A program made the translations under genes and the position numbers. From assembly GCA_947503145.1 (NCBI GenBank), contig CANNCP010000014.1:1-61874 (forward strand): DNA of 61,874 nt, written 5' to 3'. This document shows, piece by piece, positions 8,137 through 17,217 of the stretch; the first letter of the stretch is position 1; the number at the start of each line of letters is the position of its first letter. Source of the DNA: an uncultured Roseovarius sp. Its GTDB lineage: Bacteria; Pseudomonadota; Alphaproteobacteria; Rhodobacterales; Rhodobacteraceae. Below the pieces are notes generated by a model, which was not told where the DNA came from, made no database searches, and saw only the letters and a list, made by a program, of their open reading frames with translations.

Positions 8137-8697
8137 CTATTCCTCGTGGTTCACGTGCTGCTCCAGCCGCGGCAGCAGGGCCCATAAGCGCTGATTGAGT
8201 CGCCCCAACTCGTCAATCACCTCTGTGATCTTGGCCAGCCGGGCCGCGTCGATAGGCCGGACCCGGCCGAAGCTCAACCGTTTGCGGTTCTGCTCGACCC
8301 GCATTGAGCGGGTGGAGACCGGACGCCCCGCTTCATCGAACTCGTAGGATGCATGTTGCAGATCGTTGCGGACCCGCCCGCATTTCTCAAACGCGTCCAA
8401 CACATCATCCACGTCGCGGCGTAAATCCTGATCTGAGACCCGCACACGTGTCAGCCGCGACACGAGGTCGGAACGTGCCCGCGCTGTGTTCAATGTGCCG
8501 TAAACCAATGCTGCGGAAACGTCGTCGGTGCGCAAGAGCACCATCATTAGATAGATCAGGACGCTCTCGTTGTTAGACCAAGAAAGGCTGAGTGCGCCGA
8601 TCAGGGTCATAAGACGCTCGCGTTCGGCCGCACCAACTTCCGCCTCCGCGTTCATCGCAGTGAAATCGGGTGGTTGCGGGAGATCCCGTTTGGGCAT
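8137..8697 (-). CDS. Hypothetical protein, 186 residues
   Basis: I do not recognise a specific family. The protein is soluble and mostly helical. Residues 30-60 are hydrophobic (IGALSLSWSNNESVLIYLMMVLL), and later there are charged helices with FEKCGRVRNDLQHASYEF, a pattern seen in HEPN-like or MAE-28990-like small helical proteins where R-N-D/H motifs occur. That resemblance is only suggestive. TAGGAG precedes the ATG at 8697. The 5' ends of this gene and the next are divergent and about 90 bp apart. Confidence 0.6.
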   Translation of the reverse strand: MPKRDLPQPPDFTAMNAEAEVGAAERERLMTLIGALSLSWSNNESVLIYLMMVLLRTDDVSAALVYGTLNTARARSDLVSRLTRVRVSDQDLRRDVDDVLDAFEKCGRVRNDLQHASYEFDEAGRPVSTRSMRVEQNRKRLSFGRVRPIDAARLAKITEVIDELGRLNQRLWALLPRLEQHVNHEE

Positions 8698-8786
8698 GCT
8701 ACGCTCCTATCGGCGCAAGTTCGTCCGTATGCTACACTGATTTTGCCCAAGCACGAAGCCTGGAGAGTCGCGAAAAGGGGATCATC

Positions 8787-9215
8787 TTGCTGAGAGATGC
8801 GATGAATGCTGCGGTAGCGCGCAGACGCGTAACGCGCCTTCTTAGACCTTATGCCGAACGCGCGGCCTGGGCTGGAGGTGTTATGTCTGAGGCCGAATGG
8901 CTGACATCGCGGCGTGTGGGTTTCCTTGCGGGCGCGATCGACAGGATCGTTACGCACGACAAACTCAATGAGGAAGGGTTTTCCACCGTTCAGCTCGGTG
9001 TCTGGAAAGACCTTACGGGCGCCGCGCCCGATCTGTTTGCAACCCGACTTTATCTGTTGTCGTCGGACGGCGACATTGATGTGCGCGAGGGTTATGATGC
9101 AGGCGCATGTTTCGTAGATGCGCTGTCATCAGGTCAGGAAGAGGCTGCCCGCGCAGCCTGGGACGCTGACATGGTAGAGGCTTCGTTCCCCGGCACCCAC
9201 GGCTTCGGCGGATAG
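8787..9215 (+). CDS. Hypothetical protein, 142 residues (TTG start)
   Basis: A small soluble protein without recognised domains. It contains a basic N terminus (MNAAVARRRVTRLL) and an acidic C-terminal half. The frame is open further upstream, but a TTG at 8787 has an AAAGGGG ribosome binding site 6 bp before it, so it is the preferred start; an ATG at 8802 is the alternative. Upstream extension would overlap the divergent gene. It converges with the gene at 9229-9696. Confidence 0.55.
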   Translation: MLRDAMNAAVARRRVTRLLRPYAERAAWAGGVMSEAEWLTSRRVGFLAGAIDRIVTHDKLNEEGFSTVQLGVWKDLTGAAPDLFATRLYLLSSDGDIDVREGYDAGACFVDALSSGQEEAARAAWDADMVEASFPGTHGFGG

Positions 9216-9228
9216 AAGGGGGAAGTTC

Positions 9229-9696
9229 TTACGCGAGCAGATCGCCAATCCGATCGAGCGCCGCGTGCCAAAATGTTGTGGCGGAAAGAGTGATCTGCTC
9301 AATGCCGACACGCAATTCCGGCGAGTGTTCTGCGGCGATGATCCCGGTTCCGAAGGCGATCAGCGTCAACAGGGCAACCGACAGTATACCGGGGGTGCGT
9401 TTCGACTGCATCGTAAAGCCATTCCCCCCCTCATCCAGCCGCCCTTCGACCCGTTCGAGCATCTGGGCGATGCGCGCCACTTCTCCGGTATTCGATCCCT
9501 CGATGATCCGTCCTTCCAGCGTTGCCAGCCGGCGGCGTAGATCCTCGAACGCCTCCGTCAGGATGCGCGCCGGGCTGGGCTCATTACTCTTAGCTTTCGG
9601 AGCAGCCGACTGCTGGGGAGCCGACTGCGCGGGCGCCTGCTGCCGATGGGCGGGGACCGCTTTGGCAGAGGTATCTTGAATCACTTGGGCTTGCAT
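9229..9696 (-). CDS. Small membrane-anchored hypothetical protein
   Basis: A 155-residue protein. Residues 1-45 are Ala/Gln/Pro-rich and disordered in appearance. Residues 50-95 form a probable coiled coil (FEDLRRRLATLEGRIIEG and IAQMLERVEGRL). One membrane segment follows at about 107-127 (ILSVALLTLIAFGTGIIAA), then a short C-terminal tail. The start at 9696 has a perfect AGGAGG site (TACAGGAGGCGACA before the ATG); a longer open frame upstream lacks one. Function unknown; a cytoplasmic, membrane-tethered scaffold is possible. Confidence 0.7.
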   Translation of the reverse strand: MQAQVIQDTSAKAVPAHRQQAPAQSAPQQSAAPKAKSNEPSPARILTEAFEDLRRRLATLEGRIIEGSNTGEVARIAQMLERVEGRLDEGGNGFTMQSKRTPGILSVALLTLIAFGTGIIAAEHSPELRVGIEQITLSATTFWHAALDRIGDLLA

Positions 9697-10069
9697 TGTC
9701 GCCTCCTGTAGATGCTCGTTGCGCCAAATCCCAAAGGTGGGAACGGGCGACCCTGCAGTCAAAAATCTGCAATCTGGTCCCACCGTAATTCGAGTGTGTT
9801 CCCAAGAGGGCCTCCGGGACAACCGATACCATCGGGCTAATCCGGGTAGGTAGGATTGCGGCGCATTTTCGGTGCCGAACGAGATCACTCCCCTGAAACT
9901 TGGCCTTCACTCCAGTTTCGTGTGTTCGACAGTTATTCCCAATGACCTACCCGCCTAAATGCTACGGCTGGACCCCATTAAAAATGGGGGGATTACCTCA
10001 TGCTTCATCTCTATGAAAATGAGATCCTCAGACGGCAGGTCAGCACGTGATTTCGACAGGGCGCGCGCG
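9697..10069. other. Intergenic stretch, no gene seen
   Basis: About 370 bp without a credible gene. It holds an inverted repeat GGGTAGGT (9844-9851) / ACCTACCC (9945-9952) about 100 bp apart. It also has a perfect 7-bp hairpin CCCCATT-AAA-AATGGGG at 9973-9989, which may end the transcript of the minus-strand gene at 10070-10711. Confidence 0.5.
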
Positions 10070-10711
10070 TCAGTTGGTGACCAGCGAATATTGCGTGCCG
10101 TTGCCTTTGTTGATCACCTGAATGGTGAATTCCGCAGTCGCCAAGGGCTTCCACCCGCAATAGGCGATATCGGTGATGTCGGTATCCGAACAGACCAGCC
10201 GCCCTGCCCCGTCATAGACGAACAGATCGAGATTGGACTGCCCCTGGCCTTCGACATAGATCTCGGCATAGGCGCCACCCTCGAATGGCACCTGAGGATA
10301 TTTGTGATCCTTCGCCGCGGCGATGGCGGTGCTGGAATAGACCGGGCCGCCGGGCACACCCTTTACATCGGTAAAGCGCACGTCCTTGACCAGCTTTTCC
10401 ATTACCGGGTCACCATCGGCCAATACGGCGGCGGCGTTCAGCATTGCTTCGGCGCTGAGCGGATCGGCACCGTCGGCGATTCCGCCCTCCGGGGCGAGCG
10501 CGCGAAAGGTGAGCGGCACGGATTTGCGCATCTTGGCTGCCGCGATCACCATAAGCGGATCCTGATCTGACAGGCCCGCCTTGTAGATCATGCGCGACGC
10601 TTCGAGCCGTTTGATCGGGGTGATCCCGCCCGGATCGCCCGCCGCAGCAGGCGCGGCCAGGCTCAGGCACAGGGCTAGCGGCGTCAAGACTATCGGAAAA
10701 CGGGGCATCAT
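10070..10711 (-). CDS. Exported hypothetical protein
   Basis: A 213-residue protein with a Sec signal peptide (LTPLALCLSLAAPAAAG, cleavage near residue 25). The mature part has no family I can name. Its C-terminal half (YAEIYVEGQGQSNLDLFVYDGAGRLVCSDTDITDIAYCGW) looks like a small beta-sandwich, similar in style to bacterial pre-peptidase C-terminal domains, and has two Cys that could form a disulfide. GAGGAG precedes two adjacent ATGs at 10711 and 10708. It is divergent from the patatin-like lipoprotein gene. Confidence 0.7.
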   Translation of the reverse strand: MMPRFPIVLTPLALCLSLAAPAAAGDPGGITPIKRLEASRMIYKAGLSDQDPLMVIAAAKMRKSVPLTFRALAPEGGIADGADPLSAEAMLNAAAVLADGDPVMEKLVKDVRFTDVKGVPGGPVYSSTAIAAAKDHKYPQVPFEGGAYAEIYVEGQGQSNLDLFVYDGAGRLVCSDTDITDIAYCGWKPLATAEFTIQVINKGNGTQYSLVTN

Positions 10712-10920
10712 TCACACTCCTCATCAAATATCCGCGCCATGGTGCTGGCCTGCATAGATCATACTGGCGGGGCCCAAGAGGTTACAAGCGCCGGTTTTCC
10801 CTACCTTGTGCGCTGACGGCACCACTCCTGCACCCGCTGAGGGCACTATGCGAAATCGCTTTGCGCGGGGCGTGCTCTGGCTTAGCCTTGCCGCACGGCT
10901 CGGGCGGGGGGGGAAAGATA

Positions 10921-12372
10921 ATGCAGGCAGTGGTGAAGGGGATGATTGCGGCGACGGCGGCCACGCTGATCGGCTGTTCTGCAACCAACGCGCCGATCAA
11001 CACCAGCCTTTCGAGCAGTGACAGCCAGATCAAGGCAGGATTTGATGCGCATCATTCCGAGATCGACGATGACATTTATATCGGGCTTGCCTTCTCGGGT
11101 GGCGGCACGCGGGCCTCGGCCTTTGGCTATGGGATGTTGCAAGAGTTGCGCGCGACCGCACAAGAACAAAGCGGCCGCGACGGACTGCTGAAGCATGTCA
11201 GCCTGGTATCCGGTGTCTCTGGCGGATCGGTCACAGCGGCCTATTACGGGCTGCATGGGGCGAAGGGGCTTGATACTTTCCGCGAGCGGTATCTGATCCA
11301 GAACGCCGAGAAATACATGGCCAACTCGCCCTATAACCCGTTCACCATCGCGCGGGGCCTGGCGGGCGGTGCGAACGGCCGCGATACCTTTGCCAGGTTC
11401 CTGAACGAAAGCATTTTCAAGAATGCGACTTTCGCCGATCTGGCCGAACGCGGCCACGCGATCACCTGGATCAACGCCGCCGATGTGGCCAACAACACGC
11501 CGTTCCTCTTTTCGCCCGAAACGTTCGACGCGCTTTGTTCGGACCTGGGCAAGCTGCCGGTATCCGAGGCCGTCGCCGCCTCTGCCGCTTTTCCGCTGGT
11601 CTTTTCTCCCATCGTGCTGGAGGCCCATGCCAATACCTGCGACTATTCCGAGCCGGATTGGCTGACGGCGGCGCGGTTCAATCCCGAGGCCTCGTCAGCG
11701 ATGCGGGCCTATGGTCAGACGCTGGAAAGCTACCGTGACCCCGAAAAAGTCAGGTATGTGAAGCTCCTGGATGGCGGCATCACCGATAATTTCGGCACCA
11801 CCGGCCTGACTATGGCGCGTGCCAAATCGCAAACCCCCTTTGGCCCGCTCTCCGCGCAGGAGGCGGTCAAGCTGCGCCGCATGCTTTTTTTGGTGGCCAA
11901 CGCGGGCGTACAGTCGGACTATAAATGGACCAAGCAACAAAAAGGGCCCGGTGGTCTGCAACTGGCCATGTCGATCGCCAATTCCTCGATGTCCTCGGCC
12001 ACGCGCGTCGGTTACGACCTGATGCGCTTCACGCTTGATGATTGGGTAAAGGACATGATCGAATATCGCTGCAGCCTCAGCCGGGCCGAGGTGCGCCGCC
12101 TGCGCGGATCGCTGGAGGGGTGGGACTGCAGCGATGTGAAGCTGTTTGTCGGGCAGATTTCCTTTCAGGACGTGACCGACGAAGAGCGGACCAAGCTGAA
12201 CGCGATCCCGACTCGCCTGCGTCTGAAAGCGGAAGAAGTCGATCTGGTCATCGCCGCCGCGCGCGAGGCGACGCGCAGCAATCCTGAACTGAACGGCTTT
12301 TTGCGCAGTATTGATGGGCAATCGGCGCGGATCATCGCCGCGTCCACGGCCCGGCGGATCGTTCCTCAATAG
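10921..12372 (+). CDS. Patatin-like phospholipase lipoprotein
   Basis: A 483-residue lipid acyl hydrolase. The N terminus is a lipoprotein signal with lipobox LIGC (Cys about 20). The patatin fold shows the oxyanion loop SGGGTRA (about 62-68), the nucleophile elbow GVSGGS (about 100) and the catalytic Asp in LLDGGITDN (about 283), giving the Ser-Asp dyad. The C-terminal 180 residues are extra to the core. The open frame extends to 10861, but the ATG at 10921 fits the lipoprotein signal exactly and has a purine-rich upstream stretch. It would act at the inner face of the outer membrane or in the periplasm on phospholipids (inference). Confidence 0.88.
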   Translation: MQAVVKGMIAATAATLIGCSATNAPINTSLSSSDSQIKAGFDAHHSEIDDDIYIGLAFSGGGTRASAFGYGMLQELRATAQEQSGRDGLLKHVSLVSGVSGGSVTAAYYGLHGAKGLDTFRERYLIQNAEKYMANSPYNPFTIARGLAGGANGRDTFARFLNESIFKNATFADLAERGHAITWINAADVANNTPFLFSPETFDALCSDLGKLPVSEAVAASAAFPLVFSPIVLEAHANTCDYSEPDWLTAARFNPEASSAMRAYGQTLESYRDPEKVRYVKLLDGGITDNFGTTGLTMARAKSQTPFGPLSAQEAVKLRRMLFLVANAGVQSDYKWTKQQKGPGGLQLAMSIANSSMSSATRVGYDLMRFTLDDWVKDMIEYRCSLSRAEVRRLRGSLEGWDCSDVKLFVGQISFQDVTDEERTKLNAIPTRLRLKAEEVDLVIAAAREATRSNPELNGFLRSIDGQSARIIAASTARRIVPQ

Positions 12373-12511
12373 CTCTTTGATCGGCCCGGCTCGGACGATT
12401 TTTGATCAAGAAATGGCGCGCCCTGATTGCGGGGGCGGATGGTTTCAGGTTTACTCCGCACCAACGCACCAAGAGTGCGCACGATCCAACCAAGGAGTGA
12501 AACAGCACGGC

Positions 12512-13375
12512 ATGCAGTATTTCAAACCGCAGACCGCCGCCGAGGCGGCAGACATCCTGGCCAAGAGCGCGGGCAAGGCCCGTATTCTGGCAGGCGGCAC
12601 CGATCTGTTGGTGCAGTTGAAATCCGGCATGATCGAGCCGGAGATGATCGTTGATATAAAACATCTCGACGGGATGCACGATATCACGCAGGAAAATGGC
12701 GGCTACCGCATCGGCGCCGCCGTGCCCGGAATCAAGCTGGGGCAGCACAAGGGCGTCGTGGCGCTCTGGCCTGGTGTGGTCGAGGCGTGCGAGCTGATCG
12801 GTTCGACCCAGGTTCAGGGGCGCTGCACCATGGTCGGCAACCTGTGCAACGGATCGCCCGCCGCAGACAGCGTGCCCGCGATGGTGGCGGCCAATGCCGT
12901 GGTACGGATCACCGGGCCGGAGGGCACGCGCGACTGTCCGGCGTTCGATATTCCGACCAGCCCGGGCAAAATCTCGCTCATGCCCGGAGAGTTCATCACC
13001 TCCGTCTACCTGCCCGCGCGGCCCAAGCACGCCTCGGACGCCTATCTGCGCTTTATTCCGCGCACCGAAATGGACATCGCCGTAGCCTCTGCGGGGGTCA
13101 ACCTGGAACTGGCCGAGGACGGCACGATCCGGGCTGCGCGCGTCGTGCTGGGCGCGGTCGGGCCAAAGGTCATGCTGGTCGAGGACGCAGCCAGCGCCAT
13201 CATCGGCTCCAAACTGGACGACGCAGCTATCGACGCACTGACCGCCGCATGTCGCGCCGCCGCCTCGCCCATCGACGACAAACGCGGCACGGTCGAGTTT
13301 CGCACCCAAGTGGTGGGTGTGCTGGCCAAACGTGCCGCCCATATCGCAATGCAACGCGCCGGAGACCAGACATGA
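12512..13375 (+). CDS. Molybdenum hydroxylase FAD-binding (medium) subunit
   Basis: A 287-residue subunit of the CO dehydrogenase/xanthine dehydrogenase family that passes electrons through FAD. N-terminal FAD motif AKARILAGGTDLLVQLKSG (about 25-43) and second FAD loop TMVGNLCNGSPAADSVPAM (about 108-126) are clear. The start is the ATG at 12512 with AAGGAG at 12492; the open frame further upstream overlaps the phospholipase gene and is not needed. The stop overlaps the next ATG (ATGA). Gene order medium-small-large is that of cox-type operons. Confidence 0.93.
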   Translation: MQYFKPQTAAEAADILAKSAGKARILAGGTDLLVQLKSGMIEPEMIVDIKHLDGMHDITQENGGYRIGAAVPGIKLGQHKGVVALWPGVVEACELIGSTQVQGRCTMVGNLCNGSPAADSVPAMVAANAVVRITGPEGTRDCPAFDIPTSPGKISLMPGEFITSVYLPARPKHASDAYLRFIPRTEMDIAVASAGVNLELAEDGTIRAARVVLGAVGPKVMLVEDAASAIIGSKLDDAAIDALTAACRAAASPIDDKRGTVEFRTQVVGVLAKRAAHIAMQRAGDQT

Positions 13376-13848
13376 AGAAGATTCACGTATCCACTACCGT
13401 CAATGGCGACGAGATCGAGTTCATTTGCCCCCCCGGCGAGACGCTGCTTGATGCGCTGCGCGACCGGGTCGGCCTCAAGGGCGCCAAGGAGGGGTGCGGC
13501 ACCGGCGATTGTGGCGCCTGCACCGTCGAAATGAACGGCGAGATCGTCTGCTCCTGCCTCGTGCTGGGGGCGGAGGCCGAAGGTGCCAAGATCAAGACCG
13601 TCGAAGGCATGACCACGGGCGATAGGCTGCACACGCTGCAACAGGTCTTTATTGATCATGCGGCACTGCAATGCGGGATCTGCACGCCGGGCATTCTGGT
13701 CGCGGCCGAGACCCTCCTGGAACGCAACCCGGACCCGTCCGAGACGGAAATCCGCTATTGGCTGGCGGGCAACCTTTGCCGTTGCACCGGCTATGACAAG
13801 ATCATCAGGGCCGTGCAGATCGCAGCCGCTGAAATGAGAGGGGCATGA
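13372..13848 (+). CDS. Molybdenum hydroxylase [2Fe-2S] (small) subunit
   Basis: A 158-residue iron-sulfur subunit. The plant-type ferredoxin cluster is in EGCGTGDCGACTVEMNG plus the distal Cys in VCSC (about 40-65). The second, helical-domain cluster is in LQCGICTPG and NLCRCTGY (about 100-145). Length and Cys spacing match the CoxS/XdhC-like family. It is translationally coupled to the flavin subunit, and the large subunit follows after 1 bp. Confidence 0.95.
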   Translation: MKKIHVSTTVNGDEIEFICPPGETLLDALRDRVGLKGAKEGCGTGDCGACTVEMNGEIVCSCLVLGAEAEGAKIKTVEGMTTGDRLHTLQQVFIDHAALQCGICTPGILVAAETLLERNPDPSETEIRYWLAGNLCRCTGYDKIIRAVQIAAAEMRGA

Positions 13849-13849
13849 C

Positions 13850-16090
13850 ATGAACTTCCCTGTGAAAACCAAGACTGATTTCAAGGTCGTCGGCACTCGT
13901 GTCGCGCGCCCCGATGGCGTCGAGAAGGTCACGGGCCGCGCCCTTTACGGTGCGGATTTCTCGGTCCCCGGCATGCTGACCGGGCGGGTGCTGCGCAGCC
14001 CGCATGCCCACGCAAGGATCAAGAGCATCGACACCTCCGCCGCCGAGGCCCTGCCCGGCGTCAAGGCGGTGGTGACCGCTGCCGATTTTGGCGTGCCCGA
14101 GGACATGTCCCTGCGCGATGTGCAGGACAATTGCATGGCCCGCGACAAGGCGCTTTATGACGGGCATGCCATCGCCGCCGTCGCGGCCACGGATGCCGAA
14201 ACCGCGCGCGCTGCGCTCAAGCTGATCAAGGTTGACTACGAAGTGCTGCCGCATGTCACGGATGTGGACGCGGCGATGGCCGCCGATGCCCCCGTGGTGC
14301 AGCAAGACCGCGCCGACGAGAGCGTGCCCGAGGGCAGCGGCCCGAACGTGACCAACTTTTTCGAGTTCGGGCATGGCGATCTGGACGCGGGCTTTGCACG
14401 TGCCGATCTGATCCTAGAGCGCAGCTTCAGGACCGAGGCCACCCATCAGGGCTATATCGAGCCGCATGCCTGCCTTGCCAACATGTCGGCCGACCGGGGC
14501 GAGCTGTGGTGTTGCACCCAGGGCCAGTTCTTGGTGCGTGAACTCTGCGCCGGGATCATGCAGATGGACGCGAGCCAGCTGCGCGTGACCGCATCCGAGA
14601 TCGGCGGCGGCTTTGGGGGCAAGACGACCGTGTTCATCGAGCCCGTCGCCCTCGCCCTCAGCCGCAAATCGGGCCGCCCGGTCAAGATGGTCATGACCCG
14701 TGACGAGATTTTCCGCGCCACCGGGCCAACGATATCCTCGTCAATGGACATCAAGATCGGCATGACCAAGGATGGCCGCATCACCGCCGCCGCGGCAAAG
14801 CTGCGCTATCAGGGCGGGGCCTTCCCCTGTGAGACCGTCAGCTTTGGCGCGCAGGCAGCCTTTGCCGCCTATGACCTGGAGGCGGTGCGCAGCCTTGGCT
14901 GGAATACATTGGCCAACCGGCCCAAGCAGGCGGCTTACCGCGCGCCCGGCGCGCCGGTGTCGATCTACGCGGTCGAAAGCGTGGTGGACGAGCTTTGCCA
15001 GGAACTGAAGCTCGACCCGCTGGAGGTGCGCCTGCTGAACGCGGCGCGCGACGGCACCAAGGCATCCTACGGCCCGACCTTCGATCAGATCGGTCTGGTC
15101 GCGACGCTCGAAGCGGCCAAGGCGCATCCGCATTATGCGGCACCATTGGGCAAAAATCAGGGCCGAGGGCTTAGTTGCGGGTTCTGGTTCAACTTCGGCG
15201 GCAATACCTGCGTGTCGTTGAATATCAACAACGACGGCACAGTGGGCGTCACCGAAGGCAACCCGGATATCGGCGGCAGCCGTGCATCGATCACGATGAT
15301 GGCGGCAGAGGAACTGGGCATTCCCTATGAAAAGGTGCGCACGGTCATCACTGACACGAATTCACTGGGCCACAACGACGTGACCGACGGCTCTCGTGTG
15401 ACCTTTGCCGTGGGGCTGGCCACCATCAAGGCCGCGCGCGCCGCGATCGAGGTGATGTGCGCCCGCGTTGCGAAAATCTGGGGTATCGACGAAGATGCCG
15501 TGGCCTGGGAAGACGGCTATGCCAAGCCATCAGGGCCGAACGCAGGTAATTTCGATCCGATGAGCCTTGCCGAGATCGCCGCCATCGCGTCTGAAACCGG
15601 CGGACCGATTGCGGGACACCACGAGGTGAACGCCGAAGGCGCCGGTGTCAGCTTTGGCGTGCATCTGGCGGATGTCGAGGTTGACCCCGAAACCGGTGCG
15701 ACCAAGGTCGTGCGCTATACCGTGTTTCAGGATGCGGGCAAGGCGGTCCATCCCGACTATGTCGAAGGCCAGATGCAGGGCGGGTCGGTGCAGGGCATCG
15801 GCTGGGCGCTGAATGAGGAATACATCTATGGCGAGGACGGCAGGCTGCAAAATGCCGGGTTCCTTGATTACCGCATACCGGTCGCCTCGGACCTGCCGAT
15901 GATCGACACGGTGATCCTGGAGATCCCCAACCCCGGCCACCCCTACGGTGTGCGCGGGGTCGGTGAGACGTCCATCGTGCCGCCACTGGCCGCCCTGAGC
16001 AACGCGGTCAGCCGCGCGGCGGGTATCCGGCTGCACGAATTGCCAATGTCGCCGCCCAAGATCCTCAAGGCGATGATGTCAAAGGACTGA
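13850..16090 (+). CDS. Molybdenum hydroxylase molybdopterin-binding (large) subunit
   Basis: A 746-residue catalytic subunit of the xanthine dehydrogenase/CO dehydrogenase superfamily. It has the aldehyde-oxidase hammerhead N terminus (GRALYGADF, LRSPHAHARI), a molybdopterin-binding GGGFGGK (about 255) and the general-base Glu in GVRGVGETS (about 705). The active-site loop reads AAYRAPGAP (about 361-369). It is neither AYRCSFR of form I CO dehydrogenase nor AYRGAGR of form II. The substrate is therefore not predicted; CO is unlikely. The neighbouring demethylase-type flavoprotein does not settle the pathway. Confidence 0.93.
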   Translation: MNFPVKTKTDFKVVGTRVARPDGVEKVTGRALYGADFSVPGMLTGRVLRSPHAHARIKSIDTSAAEALPGVKAVVTAADFGVPEDMSLRDVQDNCMARDKALYDGHAIAAVAATDAETARAALKLIKVDYEVLPHVTDVDAAMAADAPVVQQDRADESVPEGSGPNVTNFFEFGHGDLDAGFARADLILERSFRTEATHQGYIEPHACLANMSADRGELWCCTQGQFLVRELCAGIMQMDASQLRVTASEIGGGFGGKTTVFIEPVALALSRKSGRPVKMVMTRDEIFRATGPTISSSMDIKIGMTKDGRITAAAAKLRYQGGAFPCETVSFGAQAAFAAYDLEAVRSLGWNTLANRPKQAAYRAPGAPVSIYAVESVVDELCQELKLDPLEVRLLNAARDGTKASYGPTFDQIGLVATLEAAKAHPHYAAPLGKNQGRGLSCGFWFNFGGNTCVSLNINNDGTVGVTEGNPDIGGSRASITMMAAEELGIPYEKVRTVITDTNSLGHNDVTDGSRVTFAVGLATIKAARAAIEVMCARVAKIWGIDEDAVAWEDGYAKPSGPNAGNFDPMSLAEIAAIASETGGPIAGHHEVNAEGAGVSFGVHLADVEVDPETGATKVVRYTVFQDAGKAVHPDYVEGQMQGGSVQGIGWALNEEYIYGEDGRLQNAGFLDYRIPVASDLPMIDTVILEIPNPGHPYGVRGVGETSIVPPLAALSNAVSRAAGIRLHELPMSPPKILKAMMSKD

Positions 16091-16093
16091 ACA

Positions 16094-16339
16094 ATGGTTG
16101 CGGTCACACTCTGGGGATCGCTGCGCGAATTTGCCGACGGGCAAGAGGTGGTCGAGGTCGAGGCGAGCAACTTTAAACAGTTGCTCGACGAACTGGGCCG
16201 CCTCTACCCCGGCCTGCAACCACAGATCAGACGCGGCGTATCCCTCGCCATCGACGGGCGCGTCTACCGCAATTCGTGGTTTACCGAAGTCAGGCCGGAC
16301 AGCGAAGTGGTGCTGATGCCGTATATGAAGGGCGGGTGA
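16094..16339 (+). CDS. MoaD/ThiS-like small sulfur-carrier protein
   Basis: An 81-residue beta-grasp protein ending in Gly-Gly (MPYMKGG), as required for C-terminal thiocarboxylate formation in MoaD/ThiS proteins. It begins 3 bp after the molybdenum hydroxylase large subunit. It is therefore likely to serve cofactor synthesis or maturation dedicated to that enzyme, or to act as a paralogous MoaD (inference). No moaE or moeB lies nearby. Confidence 0.8.
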   Translation: MVAVTLWGSLREFADGQEVVEVEASNFKQLLDELGRLYPGLQPQIRRGVSLAIDGRVYRNSWFTEVRPDSEVVLMPYMKGG

Positions 16340-16690
16340 CTGGGCGTCTTGGGATGACTGCCCAAGAAATGGTCTATTTCCACTGAGGTCCGGCGTCCGC
16401 TGTGCGACAAAGTGTGAATTCGCATCGAGACGATACTAGAGCATTTCGCGCGTTTCACCTTTGTCTGATGTCTCAGGTTAACGGCGAAGCGTTTTAAGAT
16501 CTAATTGCCAATACCTGGGCAACGCAACACCGCAGCACTCCGTGAGAAAGGCGGCGAAAAATCAAAACAGAAACCGCTATATTGCTGTCAGGAATGCGGC
16601 ACAAAGACGGTTGCGTTAAGAATTGACAGTGGCGGTTGACGCCATCATGGTTCGTCAAGTCTATGGAGCCAATCTGGTGGAGATAAAGTC
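16340..16690. other. Intergenic stretch with a palindromic element, no gene seen
   Basis: About 350 bp without a credible coding frame. It contains a small hairpin CTTGGG/CCCAAG (about 16348-16366) just after the MoaD-like gene, which may end that operon. It also contains the dispersed palindromic element listed at 16437-16496. Confidence 0.5.
16437..16496. repeat. Dispersed palindromic element, copy A
   Basis: About 60 bp with imperfect inverted ends: GAGCATTTCGCGCGTTTCACC on the left, and the right end reads AACGCTTCGCCGTTAACCT on the opposite strand. Both ends abut a TA dinucleotide. It resembles the elements at 25334, 42638 and 54166. Confidence 0.55.
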
Positions 16691-16993
16691 ATGATGTTAG
16701 GTGAGGTTCTGACCGCCGCGCGTAAATCCGGCAATGGGATGGAAGACTGGTTGGCCCCCGCCGAGCCAGAGATTTGGGCCGCTCTGGGCAAGGCCGCCGA
16801 AGCAGAAGGCATGGACCATGCCGGCTATGCCCGGTTAGCGGTCGTCGATTTTTCAAACAGAGCACCTGAGGAAGACTGGGCAACGATGATGAGCCGGATT
16901 CGCGATGCCCAAGACCCCGGTCAAGCCTGCCTGCTATCCATGATCACCTGGCGCTTGGCCAATGTTAATAAAAAATGCGACCATAACCACTGA
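16691..16993 (+). CDS. Hypothetical protein, 100 residues
   Basis: A small soluble helical protein with no recognised domain. It has an acidic centre and a basic, His-containing tail (KKCDHNH). The ATG at 16691 follows GGTGGAGATAAAGTC, an adequate ribosome binding site. It stands alone between the molybdenum hydroxylase operon and a minus-strand gene. Confidence 0.55.
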   Translation: MMLGEVLTAARKSGNGMEDWLAPAEPEIWAALGKAAEAEGMDHAGYARLAVVDFSNRAPEEDWATMMSRIRDAQDPGQACLLSMITWRLANVNKKCDHNH

Positions 16994-17136
16994 AACCTAT
17001 TGAGTTTTCCTGAAGCAAGGAAAACGGGGAATGCTTACTCCCTCTCATATCCATCGTCCCATCGGCTGACTTATTTTTGGGATTCCCAAAACGGTTGAAG
17101 TCTGGCTCACTCACCTGCCCTATATTCGTTTTACAA

Positions 17137-17181
17137 GCCGCGCGGTCGCCAGCGCTGCGGGCGGTCTGGCGATCGCGCGGC
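17137..17181 (-). terminator. Long GC-rich hairpin downstream of the flavoprotein gene
   Basis: GCCGCGCGGTCGCCAG (17137-17152) pairs with CTGGCGATCGCGCGGC (17166-17181) over 16 bp with one G-T/A mismatch and a 13-nt loop. It lies about 37 bp after the stop of the minus-strand flavoprotein gene. The following TTGTAAAACG is a poor T-tract, so termination or 3' end protection are both possible. Confidence 0.5.
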
Positions 17182-17217
17182 GGCCTGCGGCCTTGATCCC
17201 GCGCGAGGGCCCTTCCC

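Noticed and set aside
13850..16090. Calling the molybdenum enzyme a CO dehydrogenase (coxL)
   Set aside because: The active-site loop lacks both AYRCSFR and AYRGAGR, and no coxD/E/F genes are nearby.
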